DNA of 64,000 nucleotides from Terasakiella sp. SH-1 (GTDB lineage: Bacteria > Pseudomonadota > Alphaproteobacteria > Rhodospirillales > Terasakiellaceae): contig NZ_CP038255.1 in the NCBI RefSeq assembly GCF_004564135.1, positions 342,501-406,500 of the forward strand, read 5' to 3'. The translations under genes were made by a program, and so were the position numbers. Of this stretch, positions 54,301 through 64,000 are shown piece after piece; positions within the stretch are counted from its first letter, which is position 1; the number at the start of each line of letters is the position of its first letter. The notes under the pieces are model-generated. The model was given only the letters and a program-made list of their open reading frames with translations. It did no database searches and was not told where the DNA came from.

Positions 54301-57300
54301 AGATGGCTCCAAGACCCTTAATGTTCTGTCCAATGACAGTATCATTGATGGCGGGGAAGTGACGAGTGTGACCCAGCCGGCCAATGGGGAGGTGACGTTC
54401 AATGCCGATGGCACGGTGACCTACACCCCGGATGCGGACTTTAACGGCACCGACAGCTTCACCTATACGGTCACAGACGAAGATAACGAGACCACGACGG
54501 CGACGGTGACCATGACGGTGACCCCGGAAAATGACGCGCCTGTGGTGGAGACCGTGACCCTGCCAGACGGTGTGGAATATAACACTTATACGCTCACCGA
54601 AGATCAGCTGCTGGCGAACGCTTCTGATGTGGATGGTGATACATTGTCTGTCACCGAAGTTACGGGTGGGTCCAACCTGGCGATCACCGATAATGGCAAT
54701 GGCACCTGGACGATCATCTCTGATGAGGAAGGTCTGGAATCCATCAGCTTCACGGTAAGTGATGGCACGACTGAGGTGGATCAGAGCGCCACCATCAACT
54801 TTGCCGATGTGGATAATAGCCTGGCCGATGATGCGGCCACCCTCACAGAAGATGGCTCCAAGACCCTTAATGTTCTGTCCAATGACAGTATCATTGATGG
54901 CGGGGAAGTGACGAGTGTGACCCAGCCGGCCAATGGGGAGGTGACGTTCAATGCCGATGGCACGGTGACCTACACCCCGGATGCGGACTTTAACGGCACC
55001 GACAGCTTCACCTATACGGTCACAGACGAAGATAACGAGACCACCACGGCGACGGTGACCATGACGGTGACGCCAGAAAATGACGCGCCTGTGGTGGAGA
55101 GCGTGACCCTGCCAGACGGTGTGGAATATAACACTTATACGCTCACCGAAGATCAGCTGCTGGCGAACGCTTCTGATGTGGATGGTGATACATTGTCTGT
55201 CACCGAAGTTACGGGTGGGTCCAACCTGGCGATCACCGATAATGGCAATGGCACCTGGACGATCATCTCTGATGAGGAAGGTCTGGAATCCATCAGCTTC
55301 ACGGTAAGTGATGGCACGACTGAGGTGGATCAGAGCGCCACCATCAACTTTGCCGATGTGGATAATAGCCTGGCCGATGATGCGGCCACCCTCACAGAAG
55401 ATGGCTCCAAGACGATCAATGTTCTGTCCAATGACAGTATCATTGATGGCGGGGAAGTGACGAGTGTCACCCAGCCGGCCAATGGGGAGGTGACGTTCAA
55501 TGCCGATGGCACGGTGACCTACACCCCGGATGCGGACTTTAACGGCACCGACAGCTTCACCTATACGGTCACAGACGAAGATAACGAGACCACCACGGCG
55601 ACGGTGACCATGACGGTGACGCCAGAAAATGACGCGCCTGTGGTGGAGAGCGTGACCCTGCCAGACGGTGTGGAATATAACACTTATACGCTCACCGAAG
55701 ATCAGCTGCTGGCGAACGCTTCTGATGTGGATGGTGATACATTGTCTGTCACCGAAGTTACGGGTGGGTCCAACCTGGCGATCACCGATAATGGCAATGG
55801 CACCTGGACGATCATCTCTGATGAGGAAGGTCTGGAATCCATCAGCTTCACGGTAAGTGATGGCACGACTGAGGTGGATCAGAGCGCCACCATCAACTTT
55901 GCCGATGTGGATAATAGCCTGGCCGATGATGCGGCCACCCTCACAGAAGATGGCTCCAAGACGATCAATGTTCTGTCCAATGACAGTATCATTGATGGCG
56001 GGGAAGTGACGAGTGTCACCCAGCCGGCCAATGGGGAGGTGACGTTCAATGCCGATGGCACGGTGACCTACACCCCGGATGCGGACTTTAACGGCACCGA
56101 CAGCTTCACCTATACGGTCACAGACGAAGATAACGAGACCACCACGGCGACGGTGACCATGACGGTGACGCCAGAAAATGACGCGCCTGTGGTGGAGAGC
56201 GTGACCCTGCCAGATGGGGTGGAATATAACACTTATACGCTCACCGAAGATCAGCTGCTGGCGAACGCTTCTGATGTGGATGGTGATACATTGTCTGTCA
56301 CCGAAGTTACGGGTGGGTCCAACCTGGCGATCACCGATAATGGCAATGGCACCTGGACGATCATCTCTGATGAGGAAGGTCTGGAATCCATCAGCTTCAC
56401 GGTAAGTGATGGCACGACTGAGGTGGATCAGAGCGCCACCATCAACTTTGCCGATGTGGATAATAGCCTGGCCGATGATGCGGCCACCCTCACAGAAGAT
56501 GGCTCCAAGACCCTTAATGTTCTGTCCAATGACAGTATCATTGATGGCGGGGAAGTGACGAGTGTGACCCAGCCGGCCAATGGGGAGGTGACGTTCAATG
56601 CCGATGGCACGGTGACCTACACCCCGGATGCGGACTTTAACGGTACCGACAGCTTCACCTATACGGTCACAGACGAAGATAACGAGACCACCACGGCGAC
56701 GGTGACCATGACGGTGACGCCAGAAAATGACGCGCCTGTGGTGGAGAGCGTGACCCTGCCAGATGGGGTGGAATATAACACTTATACGCTCACCGAAGAT
56801 CAGCTGCTGGCGAACGCTTCTGATGTGGATGGTGATACATTGTCTGTCACCGAAGTTACGGGTGGGTCCAACCTGGCGATCACCGATAATGGCAATGGCA
56901 CCTGGACGATCATCTCTGATGAGGAAGGTCTGGAATCCATCAGCTTCACGGTAAGTGATGGCACGACTGAGGTGGATCAGAGCGCCACCATCAACTTTGC
57001 CGATGTGGATAATAGCCTGGCCGATGATGCGGCCACCCTCACAGAAGATGGCTCCAAGACCCTTAATGTTCTGTCCAATGACAGTATCATTGATGGCGGG
57101 GAAGTGACGAGTGTGACCCAGCCGGCCAATGGGGAGGTGACGTTCAATGCCGATGGCACGGTGACCTACACCCCGGATGCGGACTTTAACGGTACCGACA
57201 GCTTCACCTATACGGTCACAGACGAAGATAACGAGACCACGACGGCGACGGTGACCATGACGGTGACCCCGGAAAATGACGCGCCTGTGGTGGAGACCGT

Positions 57301-60300
57301 GACCCTGCCAGACGGTGTGGAATATAACACTTATACGCTCACAGAAGATCAGCTGCTCGCCAATGCAAGTGATGTGGATGGTGATAGCCTGAGTGTGACT
57401 GAGGTGAGTGGCGGCTCCAACCTCGCCATCACCGATAATGGCAATGGCACCTGGACGATCATCTCTGATGAGGAAGGTCTGGAAACCATCAGCTTCACGG
57501 TAAGTGATGGCACGACTGAGGTGGATCAGAGCGCCACCATCAACTTTGCCGATGTGGATAATAGCCTGGCCGATGATGCGGCCACCCTCACAGAAGATGG
57601 CTCCAAGACCCTTAATGTTCTGTCCAATGACAGTATCATTGATGGCGGGGAAGTGACGAGTGTGACCCAGCCGGCCAATGGGGAGGTGACGTTCAATGCC
57701 GATGGCACGGTGACCTACACCCCGGATGCGGACTTTAACGGCACCGACAGCTTCACCTATACGGTCACAGACGAAGATAACGAGACCACGACGGCGACGG
57801 TGACCATGACGGTGACCCCGGAAAATGACGCGCCTGTGGTGGAGACCGTGACCCTGCCAGACGGTGTGGAATATAACACTTATACGCTCACCGAAGATCA
57901 GCTGCTGGCGAACGCTTCTGATGTGGATGGTGATACATTGTCTGTCACCGAAGTTACGGGTGGGTCCAACCTGGCGATCACCGATAATGGCAATGGCACC
58001 TGGACGATCATCTCTGATGAGGAAGGTCTGGAATCCATCAGCTTCACGGTAAGTGATGGCACGACTGAGGTGGATCAGAGCGCCACCATCAACTTTGCCG
58101 ATGTGGATAATAGCCTGGCCGATGATGCGGCCACCCTCACAGAAGATGGCTCCAAGACCCTTAATGTTCTGTCCAATGACAGTATCATTGATGGCGGGGA
58201 AGTGACGAGTGTGACCCAGCCGGCCAATGGGGAGGTGACGTTCAATGCCGATGGCACGGTGACCTACACCCCGGATGCGGACTTTAACGGCACCGACAGC
58301 TTCACCTATACGGTCACAGACGAAGATAACGAGACCACCACGGCGACGGTGACCATGACGGTGACGCCAGAAAATGACGCGCCTGTGGTGGAGAGCGTGA
58401 CCCTGCCAGACGGTGTGGAATATAACACTTATACGCTCACCGAAGATCAGCTGCTGGCGAACGCTTCTGATGTGGATGGTGATACATTGTCTGTCACCGA
58501 AGTTACGGGTGGGTCCAACCTGGCGATCACCGATAATGGCAATGGCACCTGGACGATCATCTCTGATGAGGAAGGTCTGGAATCCATCAGCTTCACGGTA
58601 AGTGATGGCACGACTGAGGTGGATCAGAGCGCCACCATCAACTTTGCCGATGTGGATAATAGCCTGGCCGATGATGCGGCCACCCTCACAGAAGATGGCT
58701 CCAAGACGATCAATGTTCTGTCCAATGACAGTATCATTGATGGCGGGGAAGTGACGAGTGTCACCCAGCCGGCCAATGGGGAGGTGACGTTCAATGCCGA
58801 TGGCACGGTGACCTACACCCCGGATGCGGACTTTAACGGCACCGACAGCTTCACCTATACGGTCACAGACGAAGATAACGAGACCACCACGGCGACGGTG
58901 ACCATGACGGTGACGCCAGAAAATGACGCGCCTGTGGTGGAGAGCGTGACCCTGCCAGACGGTGTGGAATATAACACTTATACGCTCACCGAAGATCAGC
59001 TGCTGGCGAACGCTTCTGATGTGGATGGTGATACATTGTCTGTCACCGAAGTTACGGGTGGGTCCAACCTGGCGATCACCGATAATGGCAATGGCACCTG
59101 GACGATCATCTCTGATGAGGAAGGTCTGGAATCCATCAGCTTCACGGTAAGTGATGGCACGACTGAGGTGGATCAGAGCGCCACCATCAACTTTGCCGAT
59201 GTGGATAATAGCCTGGCCGATGATGCGGCCACCCTCACAGAAGATGGCTCCAAGACGATCAATGTTCTGTCCAATGACAGTATCATTGATGGCGGGGAAG
59301 TGACGAGTGTCACCCAGCCGGCCAATGGGGAGGTGACGTTCAATGCCGATGGCACGGTGACCTACACCCCGGATGCGGACTTTAACGGCACCGACAGCTT
59401 CACCTATACGGTCACAGACGAAGATAACGAGACCACCACGGCGACGGTGACCATGACGGTGACGCCAGAAAATGACGCGCCTGTGGTGGAGAGCGTGACC
59501 CTGCCAGATGGGGTGGAATATAACACTTATACGCTCACCGAAGATCAGCTGCTGGCGAACGCTTCTGATGTGGATGGTGATACATTGTCTGTCACCGAAG
59601 TTACGGGTGGGTCCAACCTGGCGATCACCGATAATGGCAATGGCACCTGGACGATCATCTCTGATGAGGAAGGTCTGGAATCCATCAGCTTCACGGTAAG
59701 TGATGGCACGACTGAGGTGGATCAGAGCGCCACCATCAACTTTGCCGATGTGGATAATAGCCTGGCCGATGATGCGGCCACCCTCACAGAAGATGGCTCC
59801 AAGACCCTTAATGTTCTGTCCAATGACAGTATCATTGATGGCGGGGAAGTGACGAGTGTGACCCAGCCGGCCAATGGGGAGGTGACGTTCAATGCCGATG
59901 GCACGGTGACCTACACCCCGGATGCGGACTTTAACGGTACCGACAGCTTCACCTATACGGTCACAGACGAAGATAACGAGACCACGACGGCGACGGTGAC
60001 CATGACGGTGACGCCAGAAAATGACGCGCCTGTGGTGGAGACCGTGACCCTGCCAGACGGTGTGGAATATAACACTTATACGCTCACAGAAGATCAGCTG
60101 CTCGCCAATGCAAGTGATGTGGATGGTGATAGCCTGAGTGTGACTGAGGTGAGTGGCGGCTCCAACCTCGCCATCACCGATAATGGCAACGGCACCTGGA
60201 CGATCATCTCTGATGAGGAAGGTCTGGAAACCATCAGCTTCACGGTAAGTGATGGCACGACTGAGGTGGATCAGAGCGCCACCATCAACTTCGCCGATGT

Positions 60301-63300
60301 GGATAATAGCCTGGCCGATGATGCGGCCACCCTCACAGAAGATGGCTCCAAGACCCTTAATGTTCTGTCCAATGACAGTATCATTGATGGCGGGGAAGTG
60401 ACGAGTGTGACCCAGCCGGCCAATGGGGAGGTGACGTTCAATGCCGATGGCACGGTGACCTACACCCCGGATGCGGACTTTAACGGTACCGACAGCTTCA
60501 CCTATACGGTCACAGACGAAGATAACGAGACCACGACGGCGACGGTGACCATGACGGTGACCCCGGAAAATGACGCGCCTGTGGTGGAGACCGTGACCCT
60601 GCCAGACGGTGTGGAATATAACACTTATACGCTCACAGAAGATCAGCTGCTGGCGAACGCTTCTGATGTGGATGGTGATACATTGTCTGTCACCGAAGTT
60701 ACGGGTGGCTCCAACCTCGCCATCACCGATAATGGCAATGGCACCTGGACGATCATCTCTGATGAGGAAGGTCTGGAAACCATCAGCTTCACGGTAAGTG
60801 ATGGCACGACTGAGGTGGAACAGAGCGCCACCATCAACTTCGCCGATGTGGATAATAGCCTGGCCGATGATGCGGCCACAACGACACAGGGACAGCCTGT
60901 GACCTTGAATGTAGCGGACTTATTGGCAAACGATAATATTATTGATGGGGGGACGATTACGTCTGTTCAAGGCGCGGAAAATGGTAGTGTTGTTCTGAGT
61001 GAAGATGGGGCGACAATCACTTTTACACCAGCACCGGGATATGATGGGACTGAGGCTTCTTTCACCTATACGGTGACAGATGAGGATGGTCAGACGGCGA
61101 CTGCAACGGTTGATGTAATGGTGAATGATCTTGATAACACTTTGGTGGATGACGTAGCGAGCCTGAGTGAAGATGGGTCCAAGACCATTGATGTTCTCTC
61201 CAATGATGAAATTTTGGACGGTGGGGAAGTCACAGCTGTGAGCCAGCCGGAAAACGGCACGGTTGTTATCAATGATGATGGGACAGTGACCTATACTCCG
61301 GATGAAAACTGGAACGGGACGGAAAGCTTTACCTATAGTGTCACAGATGATGATGGAGAAGTCACAACGGCCACCGTGACTATGACGGTTAATCCGGAAA
61401 ATGATGATCCGATTGCGATTGATGATATTTCCACCACAGATGAAGACCAGCCTGTAACCATTAATTTATTAGATAATGATAGTGATCTGGATGGTGACAC
61501 ATTAACCATTACACAGATTGACGGGCAGGATATTGTGGCTGGGGAAACCATTAGTTTGAGTGATGGTTCCGGCAGTGTCACCTTGAATGCAGATGGGACA
61601 GTGACCTATGATCCGACAGATGATTTAGCGGGTGAAGTCAGCTTCAATTATACGATTTCGGATGGTCAGGGTGGAACGGACAGTGCAACGGCCACCATTA
61701 CGGTGGATGAAGTCAATGACGGCCCTGTTGCTGTTGATGATGCCTTTAGCGGGCTGGAAGATAATGTGATTACCTTTACAGCTAATGATCTCTTGGGCAA
61801 TGACAGCGATATTGACAGTGATGTTTTGAGTGTTGCCCAGATTAATGGCGTAAGCCTTGACAGTTTCCCGACGGGGGGGATGGATCTTGGTGATGGCACG
61901 TTGAGTTATGATAGCGAAACGGGCACCTTTAGCTTTAACCCGGATACGGATTGGAGCGGGACGGAAAGCCTGTCTTATACGGTGACGGATGGGGAAGGCG
62001 GATCGGCCCAAGCCAATATCAACCTGACAACAGAAGGTGTGGCGGATGTGCCGGACCTGGCTGTTTCACTGGTGGAAAGTGATCATACGGGGGACAGCCT
62101 AACGGTGACTTTCCAAGGCAGTGATGCAGGGTATCACAACACATATGGCTATTATGTGCTTGATGAAAATGGTGAGCCAAGCACGGGTGAGATTATCTTT
62201 GCCGATCTTCATGATCAGGAGATCGGTGATACCTTCACACTGGATGGTGTCGATCAAGACAGCATCGGCTTCTTCCTGATTTCTGATGGAGATGGGGAAA
62301 ATACCGGGCTGATCAACGGGATGGATGTGACCTTTGCCCAAGATGAGGAAGGCAACTGGCAGGTCCTTGATCCGTTGGGTGAGCCGCTAAACCACGATGA
62401 TAATGGCGGGCTTTATTTCACCGATCAGCAATTTAATGAAGATGGTCTGGATCATGCCTATGATGATGGTGATGTGGCCGGAGAGCAAAACTGGGAAGAT
62501 CAGAATAGCCAGCATAGTGGCAATGATTTTGATTACAATGATGCGTCCTTCAACATTGATTGGGATCAGAGTAATTCCGAAACCACCTATGATGTGAATA
62601 TCTCTGCTGCAATTACCGATGATGATCTCTCTGAAGAGCTTTCCATCACCATTGAGAACTACCCGGCCGGGGCTGAGTTCAATATGGGTGAATTTATTGA
62701 TGGCAAACTGGTCATCAGTGGTGATGAGATTGAGGATCTTGACAGTTTAACCATGATGGTGACAGGGGAACCTGCTGATTTCACCATTAATGTGATCGCA
62801 ACGGCGACAGAACCGAACGGTTCAACCGCCAGTACCTCCCTAAGTGTGAGCCCGAATTTCGATCCAGATGCGATGGATGATACGGGCAGCGTCACTGAGG
62901 GGCAAAGCTTGACGATGGACCTGATCAGCAACGATACAGATGCTGATGGGGATACATTAACTATCACGGAAATTGATGGTCAGGATATTGCAGTTGGTGA
63001 AACGGTTGAGGTCGATAACGGGAACGTGACGCTGAATGGTGATGGTTCGATCACCTTTGCTGCTGATAATGGGTATGAAGGTCCGGCAGACTTTACTTAT
63101 ACGGTTTCTGATGGTCAGGGCGGTACAGACAATGCGACGGTGAACCTTAACATTACCGATGGGAATATCGCCCCTGTTGCAGTTGATGATACGGCAACGA
63201 CGGATGAAGACCAGCCTGTGACGATCAATTTGCTGGATAATGACAGTGATGCCAATAATGATGCGCTGACTATTACGCAGGTTGACGGGCAGGATATCAG

Positions 63301-64000
63301 TGTGGGTGAGACCGTTACCTTAAGTGATGGGTCCGGTACAGTTACACTTAATGAAAATGGGACGGTCAGTTTTGACCCGGCTGATAACCTGAATGGGGAC
63401 ATCAGTTTTGATTATACCATTACCGACCCTGAAGGTATGAGTGACACGGCAAGTGTCAATGTTGAAATTGATGCGGTAAATGATACCCCTGTGGCAAATG
63501 CAGATAGTGCCGAGACATTGGAAGATAACGCGGTGACTTTCAATCCGTTGGACAATGATACGGATGTTGAAAATGATGCGTTGAGCATTACACAGATCGA
63601 GGGACAGGATATTGTCGCAGGCGGTTCTGTCGATGTGGGTAACGGTAGCGTCACGCTGAATGCTGATGGCACGGTGACATTTACCCCGGATGAACATTAT
63701 GCGGGCTCACAAAGTTTTGACTATACGGTTTCAGATGGTCAGGGCGGCACAAGTACGGCAACAGCGACCGTGGATGTGGAAGCTGATGCGGATGCGCCAT
63801 TGGTTTCTATTGATATTGGTTCACCAGTAGCCGTGGGTGATGGTGGTGTTGTCGGCGGTACGGTGACAGGTGATGATGTCACCAATAATACCGTTGAAGG
63901 TGTGACCATTACCGGTCTGGATTCAGAAGGTAATCCATCTGCTGTTGAGCAAGTGGTTAATGGTCATGGTGATGGCATTGGCGTTAGTGGGCATACAACA
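51371..64000 (+). CDS. Giant cadherin/Ig-repeat surface or secreted protein (runs off window)
   Basis: At least 4,210 codons, open to the window end. GGAGG at 51359 precedes the ATG. No signal peptide is seen; the first 220 residues are very acidic and unordered, as in type I secreted adhesins. From about residue 245 come Ig/cadherin-like domains. Residues 593-3154 are 14 units of 183 residues, each pairing a tandem-95-type Big_9-like domain (DDAATLTEDGSKT...) with a Cadherin_5-like domain (TLTEDQLLANASDVDGD). Residues 3155-3550 and about 3800 on hold more varied domains with DxDGDT calcium motifs, and residues about 3570-3730 a DUF4114-like domain. It probably mediates adhesion or matrix formation. 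C-terminal secretion signal and stop lie outside the window. Confidence 0.88.
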   Translation, partial: MADDDVKQPDNEEGGDNTSNVETGNVETGNAEDAVILDEMTSLQDTEEMNLGGQMQGKENAEGGAQYQEDMSYMASVHQGGFSTDQDIIDGIIPEEDLAFDNEEEIRADDERNERDLGEVDFESRGRRGRVEDEASLLDIEPDEVIDEEIIIPDEEVVAPALDPADPNAIDGSVGTLDLFSIPQADDDDDEEIEEEPEEEEEPEEELIVIQPDTDAPVISGNIFPEADGDYDPNGDPIIIRESDIRSNVTDESDYSINVTAQYLKDRGIDVEISGPFGEEPNRTWEIKSGVTDEDSNVEVTIILTDSEGNSTQASQSFGFDVDSAVNHDSATTEYGESVTVDVFENDELLDTVWTADRSEFSVTQPAEGEGSVTVTYDDNNKPIVTYTPDGDFSGTTTFTYTVTDNVHNELNTPSPALINFDELLNDVDESTITLGESPNGTFELVNGQIVFTKNDDFDGKETELTYTLTDSEGNTQTYTEIVNVDDEPETHTATVTISVGVDGTPVVGDITLDAGVEYNTYILSKDDLLANTTDADTAIADLTVGNLSGGDHLTITDNGDDTWTIVSSEEGIEEFSFTVSDGDHDVSKTATINFADVDNSLADDAATLTEDGSKTINVLSNDSIIDGGEVTSVTQPANGEVTFNADGTVTYTPDADFNGTDSFTYTVTDEDNETTTATVTMTVTPENDAPVVESVTLPDGVEYNTYTLTEDQLLANASDVDGDTLSVTEVTGGSNLAITDNGNGTWTIISDEEGLESISFTVSDGTTEVDQSATINFADVDNSLADDAATLTEDGSKTLNVLSNDSIIDGGEVTSVTQPANGEVTFNADGTVTYTPDADFNGTDSFTYTVTDEDNETTTATVTMTVTPENDAPVVETVTLPDGVEYNTYTLTEDQLLANASDVDGDSLSVTEVSGGSNLAITDNGNGTWTIISDEEGLESISFTVSDGTTEVDQSATINFADVDNSLADDAATLTEDGSKTLNVLSNDSIIDGGEVTSVTQPANGEVTFNADGTVTYTPDADFNGTDSFTYTVTDEDNETTTATVTMTVTPENDAPVVETVTLPDGVEYNTYTLTEDQLLANASDVDGDTLSVTEVTGGSNLAITDNGNGTWTIISDEEGLESISFTVSDGTTEVDQSATINFADVDNSLADDAATLTEDGSKTLNVLSNDSIIDGGEVTSVTQPANGEVTFNADGTVTYTPDADFNGTDSFTYTVTDEDNETTTATVTMTVTPENDAPVVESVTLPDGVEYNTYTLTEDQLLANASDVDGDTLSVTEVTGGSNLAITDNGNGTWTIISDEEGLESISFTVSDGTTEVDQSATINFADVDNSLADDAATLTEDGSKTINVLSNDSIIDGGEVTSVTQPANGEVTFNADGTVTYTPDADFNGTDSFTYTVTDEDNETTTATVTMTVTPENDAPVVESVTLPDGVEYNTYTLTEDQLLANASDVDGDTLSVTEVTGGSNLAITDNGNGTWTIISDEEGLESISFTVSDGTTEVDQSATINFADVDNSLADDAATLTEDGSKTINVLSNDSIIDGGEVTSVTQPANGEVTFNADGTVTYTPDADFNGTDSFTYTVTDEDNETTTATVTMTVTPENDAPVVESVTLPDGVEYNTYTLTEDQLLANASDVDGDTLSVTEVTGGSNLAITDNGNGTWTIISDEEGLESISFTVSDGTTEVDQSATINFADVDNSLADDAATLTEDGSKTLNVLSNDSIIDGGEVTSVTQPANGEVTFNADGTVTYTPDADFNGTDSFTYTVTDEDNETTTATVTMTVTPENDAPVVESVTLPDGVEYNTYTLTEDQLLANASDVDGDTLSVTEVTGGSNLAITDNGNGTWTIISDEEGLESISFTVSDGTTEVDQSATINFADVDNSLADDAATLTEDGSKTLNVLSNDSIIDGGEVTSVTQPANGEVTFNADGTVTYTPDADFNGTDSFTYTVTDEDNETTTATVTMTVTPENDAPVVETVTLPDGVEYNTYTLTEDQLLANASDVDGDSLSVTEVSGGSNLAITDNGNGTWTIISDEEGLETISFTVSDGTTEVDQSATINFADVDNSLADDAATLTEDGSKTLNVLSNDSIIDGGEVTSVTQPANGEVTFNADGTVTYTPDADFNGTDSFTYTVTDEDNETTTATVTMTVTPENDAPVVETVTLPDGVEYNTYTLTEDQLLANASDVDGDTLSVTEVTGGSNLAITDNGNGTWTIISDEEGLESISFTVSDGTTEVDQSATINFADVDNSLADDAATLTEDGSKTLNVLSNDSIIDGGEVTSVTQPANGEVTFNADGTVTYTPDADFNGTDSFTYTVTDEDNETTTATVTMTVTPENDAPVVESVTLPDGVEYNTYTLTEDQLLANASDVDGDTLSVTEVTGGSNLAITDNGNGTWTIISDEEGLESISFTVSDGTTEVDQSATINFADVDNSLADDAATLTEDGSKTINVLSNDSIIDGGEVTSVTQPANGEVTFNADGTVTYTPDADFNGTDSFTYTVTDEDNETTTATVTMTVTPENDAPVVESVTLPDGVEYNTYTLTEDQLLANASDVDGDTLSVTEVTGGSNLAITDNGNGTWTIISDEEGLESISFTVSDGTTEVDQSATINFADVDNSLADDAATLTEDGSKTINVLSNDSIIDGGEVTSVTQPANGEVTFNADGTVTYTPDADFNGTDSFTYTVTDEDNETTTATVTMTVTPENDAPVVESVTLPDGVEYNTYTLTEDQLLANASDVDGDTLSVTEVTGGSNLAITDNGNGTWTIISDEEGLESISFTVSDGTTEVDQSATINFADVDNSLADDAATLTEDGSKTLNVLSNDSIIDGGEVTSVTQPANGEVTFNADGTVTYTPDADFNGTDSFTYTVTDEDNETTTATVTMTVTPENDAPVVETVTLPDGVEYNTYTLTEDQLLANASDVDGDSLSVTEVSGGSNLAITDNGNGTWTIISDEEGLETISFTVSDGTTEVDQSATINFADVDNSLADDAATLTEDGSKTLNVLSNDSIIDGGEVTSVTQPANGEVTFNADGTVTYTPDADFNGTDSFTYTVTDEDNETTTATVTMTVTPENDAPVVETVTLPDGVEYNTYTLTEDQLLANASDVDGDTLSVTEVTGGSNLAITDNGNGTWTIISDEEGLETISFTVSDGTTEVEQSATINFADVDNSLADDAATTTQGQPVTLNVADLLANDNIIDGGTITSVQGAENGSVVLSEDGATITFTPAPGYDGTEASFTYTVTDEDGQTATATVDVMVNDLDNTLVDDVASLSEDGSKTIDVLSNDEILDGGEVTAVSQPENGTVVINDDGTVTYTPDENWNGTESFTYSVTDDDGEVTTATVTMTVNPENDDPIAIDDISTTDEDQPVTINLLDNDSDLDGDTLTITQIDGQDIVAGETISLSDGSGSVTLNADGTVTYDPTDDLAGEVSFNYTISDGQGGTDSATATITVDEVNDGPVAVDDAFSGLEDNVITFTANDLLGNDSDIDSDVLSVAQINGVSLDSFPTGGMDLGDGTLSYDSETGTFSFNPDTDWSGTESLSYTVTDGEGGSAQANINLTTEGVADVPDLAVSLVESDHTGDSLTVTFQGSDAGYHNTYGYYVLDENGEPSTGEIIFADLHDQEIGDTFTLDGVDQDSIGFFLISDGDGENTGLINGMDVTFAQDEEGNWQVLDPLGEPLNHDDNGGLYFTDQQFNEDGLDHAYDDGDVAGEQNWEDQNSQHSGNDFDYNDASFNIDWDQSNSETTYDVNISAAITDDDLSEELSITIENYPAGAEFNMGEFIDGKLVISGDEIEDLDSLTMMVTGEPADFTINVIATATEPNGSTASTSLSVSPNFDPDAMDDTGSVTEGQSLTMDLISNDTDADGDTLTITEIDGQDIAVGETVEVDNGNVTLNGDGSITFAADNGYEGPADFTYTVSDGQGGTDNATVNLNITDGNIAPVAVDDTATTDEDQPVTINLLDNDSDANNDALTITQVDGQDISVGETVTLSDGSGTVTLNENGTVSFDPADNLNGDISFDYTITDPEGMSDTASVNVEIDAVNDTPVANADSAETLEDNAVTFNPLDNDTDVENDALSITQIEGQDIVAGGSVDVGNGSVTLNADGTVTFTPDEHYAGSQSFDYTVSDGQGGTSTATATVDVEADADAPLVSIDIGSPVAVGDGGVVGGTVTGDDVTNNTVEGVTITGLDSEGNPSAVEQVVNGHGDGIGVSGHTT
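53147..60832 (+). repeat. Fourteen in-frame 549-bp tandem repeats
   Basis: The motif NFADVDNSLADD recurs exactly every 549 bases from 53147 to 60833, giving 14 whole units (7,686 bases). Units are nearly identical at the DNA level and differ at a few linked sites, for example AAGACGATC versus AAGACCCTT and GATACATTG versus GATAGCCTG. A half-unit on each side is more diverged. Confidence 0.95.

Noticed and set aside
53147..60832. Regular repeats as a possible CRISPR array
   Set aside because: Units are 549 bases, contiguous, coding and without unique spacers.
53122..60879. Series of 60-residue minus-strand ORFs and 62-residue plus-strand ORFs at 549-base spacing
   Set aside because: They are other-frame shadows of the giant gene, repeated because the DNA is repeated; none has its own ribosome site.

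Overview
The window looks like chromosomal DNA of an alphaproteobacterium, most likely Rhodospirillales or a related marine group. This rests on family-level resemblance of the gene products, the argD-argF-hslO order, an MlaEFD plus PqiC-type lipoprotein set, queuosine genes queA-tgt-queF, and short intergenic palindromes of a kind common in alphaproteobacteria. Genes are tightly packed, with many ATGA start/stop overlaps inside operons and several convergent pairs whose stop codons interlock. No genus can be proven from the sequence alone.

Layout. (1) 1-5.9 kb is an accessory island: an XRE regulator, a large serine recombinase translationally coupled to two different ParB/RepB-like proteins, a truncated alginate-lyase-like gene, a broken IS481 element, and palindrome-rich non-coding DNA ending at tRNA-Ser(GGA). 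(2) 6.2-14 kb is housekeeping: a cytidylate-kinase-like protein, Ca/Na antiporter, FolM-like reductase, FolB, a ChaC-type enzyme, ArgD, ArgF, Hsp33 and a lipoprotein. Between folB and the chaC gene lies an AT-rich gap with three consensus DnaA boxes and several GANTC sites. (3) 14-26 kb holds a hybrid sensor kinase, TrkH, a cupredoxin-like exported protein, a YeiH transporter, an SH3 protein, a hydroxyacid dehydrogenase, a second ChaC paralog, acetoacetyl-CoA synthetase, a REC-HD-GYP protein and an iron-dependent hydroxylase. (4) 26.3-28.4 kb has two IS3-family elements, one internally deleted, flanking tRNA-Gly(CCC). (5) 28.4-31.6 kb holds a REC-domain protein, a radical SAM enzyme and an exported protein built from eight short repeats.

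(6) 31.6-38.3 kb is one minus-strand operon: a GAF-PP2C-HATPase regulator, a STAS protein, MlaE, MlaF, MlaD, a PqiC-like lipoprotein and an RNA methyltransferase. It joins partner-switching parts to a lipid transporter. (7) 38.4-51.2 kb holds polyphosphate:AMP phosphotransferase, pabB-pabA-pabC, a 2Fe-2S protein, an SDR, three small DsrE-like proteins, queA-tgt-queF with palindromic repeats between genes, a GST, an alcohol dehydrogenase, an ArsC/Spx-like protein and a ThDP enzyme.

(8) From 51,371 to the end of the window runs one open reading frame of at least 4,210 codons, an acidic surface or secreted protein. Its core is fourteen nearly identical 549-bp tandem repeats, with a higher-order duplication of about 2.5 kb inside the array, followed by more divergent cadherin/Ig-like domains and a DUF4114 domain. 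The strongest candidates for something little described are the recombinase/ParB/RepB-like trio with its palindromes, the partner-switch/Mla operon, the eight-repeat exported protein, the DnaA-box cluster and the giant repeat gene.
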